A stretch of DNA of 18,605 bases from UBA7803 sp041686955 (lineage in GTDB: Bacteria; Pseudomonadota; Gammaproteobacteria; Pseudomonadales; Azotimanducaceae), in assembly GCA_041686955.1 (NCBI GenBank), contig JAWLCV010000078.1, positions 1 through 18,605 on the forward strand, given 5' to 3'. The position numbers were made by a program, and so were the translations under genes. Below are positions 13,390 to 18,605 of this stretch, piece by piece. Below the pieces are notes generated by a model, which had not been told where the DNA came from, ran no database searches, and saw only the letters and a program-made list of their open reading frames with translations. Every line of letters starts with the position of its first letter. Within the stretch, counting starts at the first letter, position 1.

Positions 13390-16300
13390 ATGTCTTATGC
13401 TGGCATAGCGGGTTTGACCATTGTCTCAAAGAACTATTTGTCCCTAGCTCGCGTGCTGTGCAAGTCATTTATACGTCACCATCCAGGCGCAAGCTTTTTT
13501 GTCGTACTGGTTGATCGTAACGACGGTGCGATTGATCCATCAAATGAAGACTTCACGCTAGTAGATTTGGCCGATGCAGGAGTACCCTCGCCAGATGTAT
13601 TTCCGTATCAATACAACATACTCGAATTAAACACCGCAGTTAAACCTTTTGCGCTAAGGATGGTCCTGCGCAAGTTTGGCTTCGACAAGATTGCCTACAT
13701 CGATCCCGACATTTGTATCTACCGGCCCTTGGATGAGGCTTGGGAGGCACTAGACCACGACTCGATCGTAGTTACCCCGCACCTGAGGGAGCCATATGAC
13801 GACGATCGTACGCCGTCTGAGTTGGGGATCGTCCAGAGCGGGACGTACAACCTTGGCTTCATCGCGTTGCGAAACAACTCTGATACCGAGAGGCTGCTCA
13901 ACTGGTGGGCGGAGCGGCTGTATCTCCACTGCCTGGTAGATATCAAAAGAGGCTTGTTCACAGACCAGAAATGGATTGACCTCGTCCCGGGATACTTCGA
14001 GCGCGTTCGGATTCTTCGGTCCCCAGCTTACAATGTGGCGTATTGGAATCTTCATGAGCGGCAGGTCTCGACGTCGGAAGCTGGCTATCTTGTTGACGAC
14101 GTACCACTCGCCTTCTTCCACTTCAGCGGCTATAGCCCCAAAGAACCGAATCGGCTCTCAAAGCACCAGAATCGGCACGATCTTCAAGACAATCCTGTGC
14201 TGGGAGAACTCTTCAAGGACTACAGGACGCGACTTGAAGGCACCGGCTATTTCGAAACCAGCGAACTTCCTTACGCCTATGCCGTTCTTCCAAACGGGGT
14301 AGAGGTGGCTGATCCAGTTTTTCATACTGTTAGAGCGTGTTTGGAGCGTTCGATCCCCTTTCCATCGCCGACGCAGGATCCCGACAACTTCTGTAGATTC
14401 CTAATGACTCCGAATCGCGCCGCAACAGGCCACGATGTAGCGCCGATTGTGGCAGGAGTGCTTGCATATCGGCCCGACGTCCATCGCGCGTTTCCAAACG
14501 CATCAACGGACAAGGAAGACAGCGGCTTTTTGAATTGGCTCATGAGCAACGGAAAGCGAGAGTTGGGCCTTGAGAAACTGATCAGCACCTATGCGCACCT
14601 CCTGAAGAAAAAAAACAGCGTTCGTGCTTTGGCAGACATCTACCACTCTCGGCCCGACCTCCGGAATACATTCCCCACAGCCTTCGTCTCCCAATCGGGC
14701 CTATTGGCTTTCCAGCGCTGGGCGGAGTCGTTTGCCTGTGCTGAGTACGGAGAGTTGGACGCTAACGATGTCCATCGCTTTCGGAGCGCCTCAGGGGGCG
14801 TCCGCAAAATTTTGAACCTTTTCTACGGAAGGGTGGACCTGCAACGCAAGTTCAAGAACCTGGGCGGTCCTGGAAGCGCTGACGCATTCAGAGGTTGGGC
14901 GATAGCCTCCCTACACGAATTGGTGAATGTATCTGAAGACGAACTCGAGTTCTTTCATGTATGGCACCAACACAATGGCCAGCTTCTTTCGAAGATCAAC
15001 CTGGCTTACAACGTCTGGTATAGGGAATGCCTGAACTGTGTGCCAAACATATTCGCGGCAGCTCGCCTGCTGGATCTGTGCGATCTCGTGGGCTGTGGCC
15101 TCAGCAGACAGCAGATCACAGAGTGGCTAGTACGCGATTTCATGCCTTCACCACTTCAGCATTTGGCGGCATTCTGTTGGTCAGATAGACGACTCTGGGG
15201 TTCCACCGAGTCTTCTTGGACTCCGTATGACTGGCTCAAGGCAATCGATACGGCCATCGCTATTTCCTCGGCTGAGGATTACGTGGAACCCAACTGGATC
15301 GATCGCTTGCGAGAGGAGGCCCAGAAAATCGGTCGCTGCGCGAGGACCATAAACGTCGCCGGGTATCTAGCTGCGTCAACTGGGATGGGCGAGTCTGGTC
15401 GTTCGATGGTAAGGACGTTAGCCGCGGGCGGCGTTGAAGTGACGTGCATGTCACTACCTAGTGTTTACCTTGAGGAGTCGGACATCGATCTGCCGAGATC
15501 GGGAATGATGTTTGGCCGAATCAATCTGTTGGCTGGCTGCTCGATTGTTGTTGCGAACGCGGACAGCACCGCAGTTGTTCACGATTTTCTTCCGATCCAG
15601 TTCACTGCTGGCCGAAAGATTGGCTACTGGGTATGGGAAACTGAAGCTCTGCCGTCGGTGTGGAGAAATCATGCAGAACGCTATGATGAGATATGGAGCC
15701 CTTCAAAGTACTCAGCCCGAGCTATCGAAGCGACCATCGGCCGGCCGGTTAAGGTCGTTCCGCACGTAATTGATACTACAAGCCTTTCAACACTGCATGC
15801 CGACCGAGCGAAGTTTGGCTTGCCCGAAAGGGGATTTATATTCGCGTACTTCTTCGATCAGAAGAGCTACTTGGAAAGAAAGAACCCTGAAGGGGTCTTG
15901 GCCGCCTTCAATCAAGCCTTTCCCGATAAGGAGGACGTTTACCTATTGATGAAAGTGAGCTGTGCCTCACACAGATCCTTCGCATATGAGAAGATGAAGG
16001 CGAGTGTGCTGCGGCGCGAGCGAATAATCTGGTACGAAGAAACGCTACCGCGCGAGGAGTTGCTTCAGCTGTTGGCGTCTGTAGATGCCTACATCTCACT
16101 TCATCGCGCTGAGGGATTTGGCCTAACGATGGCTGAGGCCATGGCGCTGGGTAAACCGACGATTGCGTCAGCCTATTCCGGAAATTTGGATTACATGGAT
16201 GAGGGGAATTCTTTCTTGGTGCGAACTTCGCGCCGACTCATCGGAAAGAACATTGGGCCATATCGAAGGGATTGCTACTGGGGGGAACCGGACATCGAGG

Positions 16301-16446
16301 ATGCTGCTCGACAAATGCTGAAGGTGTACGGATTAGGTCGTCGGCGAAAGCTGAAGCCAGCACAGAGCGTGCTTGAAATCTTGAAACCGGAGAGGGTCGT
16401 GCAGTCAGTCGATGTTGCGAAGCTCTCAACTCCAGAGCAAACGTAG
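13390..16446 (+). CDS. Bifunctional glycosyltransferase: GT-A domain, repeat region, GT4-like domain
   Basis: A 1018-residue cytoplasmic protein that should add two different sugars to a growing surface glycan. Residues 1-290 form a GT-A nucleotide-sugar transferase with the metal-binding DPD motif at D105-D107 (YIDPDICIYRPL). Residues about 350-510 hold three copies of a helical repeat with a 60-residue period (Y-x-x-RPD-x4-F...F-x-x-W). Residues about 653-1000 are a GT-B, GT4-like transferase: NVAGYLAASTGMGESGRS, KVVPHVID, and the E-x7-E nucleotide-sugar motif E908...E916 in EGFGLTMAEAM. The ATG at 13390 has AGGAG ten bases upstream; TTG at 13384 is closer (four bases) and would add two residues. 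Codons are far more AT-rich than in the genes to the left. The next gene is a sulfotransferase 21 bases on, pointing to a sulfated polysaccharide. Donor sugars are unknown. Confidence 0.88.
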   Translation: MSYAGIAGLTIVSKNYLSLARVLCKSFIRHHPGASFFVVLVDRNDGAIDPSNEDFTLVDLADAGVPSPDVFPYQYNILELNTAVKPFALRMVLRKFGFDKIAYIDPDICIYRPLDEAWEALDHDSIVVTPHLREPYDDDRTPSELGIVQSGTYNLGFIALRNNSDTERLLNWWAERLYLHCLVDIKRGLFTDQKWIDLVPGYFERVRILRSPAYNVAYWNLHERQVSTSEAGYLVDDVPLAFFHFSGYSPKEPNRLSKHQNRHDLQDNPVLGELFKDYRTRLEGTGYFETSELPYAYAVLPNGVEVADPVFHTVRACLERSIPFPSPTQDPDNFCRFLMTPNRAATGHDVAPIVAGVLAYRPDVHRAFPNASTDKEDSGFLNWLMSNGKRELGLEKLISTYAHLLKKKNSVRALADIYHSRPDLRNTFPTAFVSQSGLLAFQRWAESFACAEYGELDANDVHRFRSASGGVRKILNLFYGRVDLQRKFKNLGGPGSADAFRGWAIASLHELVNVSEDELEFFHVWHQHNGQLLSKINLAYNVWYRECLNCVPNIFAAARLLDLCDLVGCGLSRQQITEWLVRDFMPSPLQHLAAFCWSDRRLWGSTESSWTPYDWLKAIDTAIAISSAEDYVEPNWIDRLREEAQKIGRCARTINVAGYLAASTGMGESGRSMVRTLAAGGVEVTCMSLPSVYLEESDIDLPRSGMMFGRINLLAGCSIVVANADSTAVVHDFLPIQFTAGRKIGYWVWETEALPSVWRNHAERYDEIWSPSKYSARAIEATIGRPVKVVPHVIDTTSLSTLHADRAKFGLPERGFIFAYFFDQKSYLERKNPEGVLAAFNQAFPDKEDVYLLMKVSCASHRSFAYEKMKASVLRRERIIWYEETLPREELLQLLASVDAYISLHRAEGFGLTMAEAMALGKPTIASAYSGNLDYMDEGNSFLVRTSRRLIGKNIGPYRRDCYWGEPDIEDAARQMLKVYGLGRRRKLKPAQSVLEILKPERVVQSVDVAKLSTPEQT

Positions 16447-16467
16447 ACCCGGCGGAGATGACGCACC

Positions 16468-17766
16468 TTGGCCAAGAAATTTGAAAGATGCGTGCTGCAC
16501 ATTGGCACAGAAAAGACGGGTACCACAACCCTGCAGGAATTTCTGCTACAAAATTCAGATGTACTTGAAGCAAACGGGTACTTCCTTCCACGCTCTTTTG
16601 GGATTGGAAACCATGTCGGGCTTGTGACATATGCGATGGACGACCATCGCGTCGATGATACTCGCATCGTGCGCGGGGTAACTTCTGCTCAATCGGTAAA
16701 GATGCATCGGAGGCATATTCACCAAGCGTTCGAGAGAGAAGTCGAATCCGTCGAGGCACGCAGCCTGATTCTGACGAGCGAACACTGCCATAGTCGCCTG
16801 GTTCATGATGAGGAGATCGCGCGCTTAATGAGCTTCTTGAGCGAATGGTGTGCGTCGTTCCAGATAATCGTTTATTTGCGCCCGCAGCACGAACTCGCGC
16901 TAAGCATGTACAGTACGGCAATGCGCAATGGAGAGTATCACCAGAATCCGATACCTCAGGTAGCATCGAACACACCGTACTACGACTATTTGGGCCTCCT
17001 AAACCGTTGGCAATCGGTATTCGGCAGGTCCAGCATAGTGCCCAGGCTATTTTCAAAGCGCGATCTCATTCATGCCGATGTGTGTCGAGATTTCTTGCAG
17101 GCGGCAAGGATCAGTGGCGACGAGTTCCGCCCCGTCTCCCGAAGCAATGAAAGCCTAAATGTCGTAGCTCAGGCGTTTTTGCGGATGATCAATCCCCACA
17201 TACCGCTATATGTCCAAAATGATGTCAATCCACTAAGGGCTGATCTGGTTTCTCTCGTTGAGTCTGGTCGCAATGGAAAGGGCATCCTTCCGTCGCGAGA
17301 TCAGGTTGCAGCCTTCACGGCGATTTTCTCGGAATCGAATGAACTAGTGCGACAGGAGTGGTTCCCGGATCGCGCGTCACTATTTTGTCTCGACCTATCC
17401 GGATACCCCGAGGTGGGTCAGATCGCGGAGATCTCGCTAGAGGACGCATTCGCAGTGTTTGCGGACGTCTGGCTAAAGAAGCAGCGGAATATGCTCGATC
17501 TCCGTGCCGAACTAGAGTTCACGAAGGGGATGCTGTCCGCGGGCAATCAGAACTTTGAAGCTGCCGAACGCCACTTCAGGCAAGTGATCAAGCTAGACAA
17601 GGGGCATGCTGGAGGACACAGGCAGTTGGCGGAAGTGGTGTTGCGAAAGGGGGCCGTCCACGAGGCATTGTCTCTGGTAAGGATCGCGATTGAATTGGCG
17701 CCTGAGCGGCAAGACTATCGAGCGCTCGAACAAAAGATTCTCAACCAGGAGAATCGGACAACGTAA
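16468..17766 (+). CDS. PAPS-dependent sulfotransferase with C-terminal TPR repeats
   Basis: A 432-residue sulfotransferase, expected to move sulfate from PAPS to a glycan or other acceptor. The 5'-phosphosulfate loop is at the N-terminus, VLHIGTEKTGTTTLQ with K16 and T17-T21; the 3'-phosphate site is IIVYLRPQHELALSMYS with R138 and S146. Residues about 345-425 form two TPR-like repeats (NQNFEAAERHFRQVIKLD, then GAVHEALSLVRIAIELAP), an unusual appendage that may dock a partner. There is no membrane helix, so it should work in the cytoplasm. The TTG at 16468 is used, ten bases after GGAG; an ATG at 16458 is out of frame, and a GTG at 16492 would start just before the phosphate loop. It sits 21 bases after the glycosyltransferase and shares its AT-rich codons, so one operon is likely. 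Confidence 0.85.
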   Translation: MAKKFERCVLHIGTEKTGTTTLQEFLLQNSDVLEANGYFLPRSFGIGNHVGLVTYAMDDHRVDDTRIVRGVTSAQSVKMHRRHIHQAFEREVESVEARSLILTSEHCHSRLVHDEEIARLMSFLSEWCASFQIIVYLRPQHELALSMYSTAMRNGEYHQNPIPQVASNTPYYDYLGLLNRWQSVFGRSSIVPRLFSKRDLIHADVCRDFLQAARISGDEFRPVSRSNESLNVVAQAFLRMINPHIPLYVQNDVNPLRADLVSLVESGRNGKGILPSRDQVAAFTAIFSESNELVRQEWFPDRASLFCLDLSGYPEVGQIAEISLEDAFAVFADVWLKKQRNMLDLRAELEFTKGMLSAGNQNFEAAERHFRQVIKLDKGHAGGHRQLAEVVLRKGAVHEALSLVRIAIELAPERQDYRALEQKILNQENRTT

Positions 17767-17784
17767 AGCCTTCGTCCGACTATC

Positions 17785-17801
17785 GGCAAAGAGTTTTTGC
17801 C
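17785..17801. terminator. Weak hairpin between the convergent sulfotransferase genes
   Basis: GGCAAA (17785-17790) and TTTGCC (17796-17801) are exact inverted copies around a five-base loop, filling most of the 34-base gap between two convergent stops. It has no T-run on either side, so any terminator role, possibly in both directions, is weakly supported. Confidence 0.3.
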
Positions 17802-18583
17802 TACGACCATACCGCACGGGCTGACAGGCGGTGCTTTGCTGCTTCGTTCTGGGCGCGAAATTGTGCTAATCGTTGATGATAGGCGGAATCAGCGGCGTCA
17901 ATTCTACGATGCAAGTTTTTTTTGACGTAGGAGACGAGAATCGCGTCCAAGCGGTTGTGATTTCGCACCACGCTCATCTCTAGCTCGGAGTAGTAGTCAC
18001 GTGGTGGACGATCGATCCCTTCATTTTCTCGAACGTAGTATGGCGATTTCCACCCGAAATGTTCGGTGATGAACTGGAGGGACTCATCAAATTGCTCGGA
18101 TAAGCCTACGAAATGAAACTGAGTCTCGATGTTCTCGATTGCCTTCCATAACATATCTTCGCTGCATCCATTGAACGGCTTGTCAACGCCGGATAGCAGG
18201 CGCGTCTGCAAGTTGTCTACTTGGATGTCCTTGCGCCCCTGAATGAACTTTACAAGACTTATCGGATGGCTTTTCCAGCGTGGTATGAGTGTCATCACGT
18301 GATGATAGTATGAGATGACTCGTTCTATTGGATCCCTGAGTATCGTCACGTACTTGGGCCTCTGATCAAGGTGGCGGTGAACTCCGAATGAGACATGCCC
18401 GCAATACGCCTTGATCGACTTCTGTGCCTCCGGCGTAAGCGCCTTTAGTTCCTCCTGCGAATGGTGATCCTCGGCACCGTCGTAGACGGTGTAGACCTCC
18501 TCCGGTGCGTACTGGCGTTCGATGATGGCGCGCAAGGTGGTACCGGCGGTCTTGGGTACGTGCAGAAATATGAAAGGCGTCAT
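17801..18583 (-). CDS. Sulfotransferase, Sulfotransfer_2 (carbohydrate) type
   Basis: A 260-residue PAPS-dependent sulfotransferase resembling the Sulfotransfer_2 group, whose characterised members sulfate carbohydrates such as heparan and chondroitin. The phosphosulfate loop is FLHVPKTAGTTLRAI (K11, T12, T15, T16); the 3'-phosphate site is YVTILRDPIERVISYYHH (R83, S91). CGHVSFGVH between them is also typical. The ATG at 18583 is used, with CAGGAG three bases before it; a TTG at 18598 is in frame. Length fits the family and no domain is missing. It faces the TPR sulfotransferase tail to tail and has the same AT-rich codon use. The upstream region lies outside the window. Confidence 0.88.
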   Translation of the reverse strand: MTPFIFLHVPKTAGTTLRAIIERQYAPEEVYTVYDGAEDHHSQEELKALTPEAQKSIKAYCGHVSFGVHRHLDQRPKYVTILRDPIERVISYYHHVMTLIPRWKSHPISLVKFIQGRKDIQVDNLQTRLLSGVDKPFNGCSEDMLWKAIENIETQFHFVGLSEQFDESLQFITEHFGWKSPYYVRENEGIDRPPRDYYSELEMSVVRNHNRLDAILVSYVKKNLHRRIDAADSAYHQRLAQFRAQNEAAKHRLSARAVWS

Positions 18584-18605
18584 GGGCTCCTGATACAACC
18601 GGCCT

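Overview
The window looks like a stretch of chromosome from a high-GC proteobacterium, most likely a gammaproteobacterium. This rests on overall protein character (GlmS, a PAS histidine kinase, periplasmic signal peptides, an outer-membrane barrel) and not on any marker gene. Positions 1 to about 13,280 are very GC-rich and tightly packed. From about 13,300 to the right edge the base composition and codon use become much more AT-rich, and the gene content becomes glycosyltransferase and sulfotransferase genes. That part looks acquired.

Layout. 51-1538: a truncated response-regulator receiver followed by a soluble PAS/HisKA/HATPase histidine kinase. 1540-6727, minus strand: a run that reads ATP-grasp ligase, CelD/FemAB-type GNAT, second GNAT, then acyl-CoA dehydrogenase; the first three are separated by almost nothing or overlap. 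Divergent from it, 6886-8993, plus strand: a 92-residue protein with an HU-like N-terminal stretch, then glmS. 9051-10561: two secreted proteins with overlapping ATGA, a PsbP/DcrB-like lipid or surface protein and a calcineurin-like phosphoesterase. 10569-12448: a minus-strand methyltransferase, a plus-strand 80-residue protein, and a minus-strand protein with a ParB/sulfiredoxin-like GNHR motif. 12597-13283: a signal-peptide outer-membrane barrel resembling lipid A deacylases. 13390-18583: a 1018-residue protein carrying both a GT-A and a GT-B glycosyltransferase, a sulfotransferase with C-terminal TPRs, and a second, convergent sulfotransferase of a different subfamily.

How the genes may work together. 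Two surface-directed modules are visible. The ATP-grasp/GNAT/GNAT operon is the kind of set that activates a carboxylate and transfers acyl or aminoacyl groups, next to the gene for glucosamine-6-phosphate synthesis. The right-hand module would build and sulfate a glycan. These roles are inferred from families and gene order; no substrate can be read from the sequence.

No tRNA, rRNA, CRISPR array, transposase or integrase was seen. No gene-free stretch exceeds 300 bases; the longest are 6728-6885 and 12449-12596.
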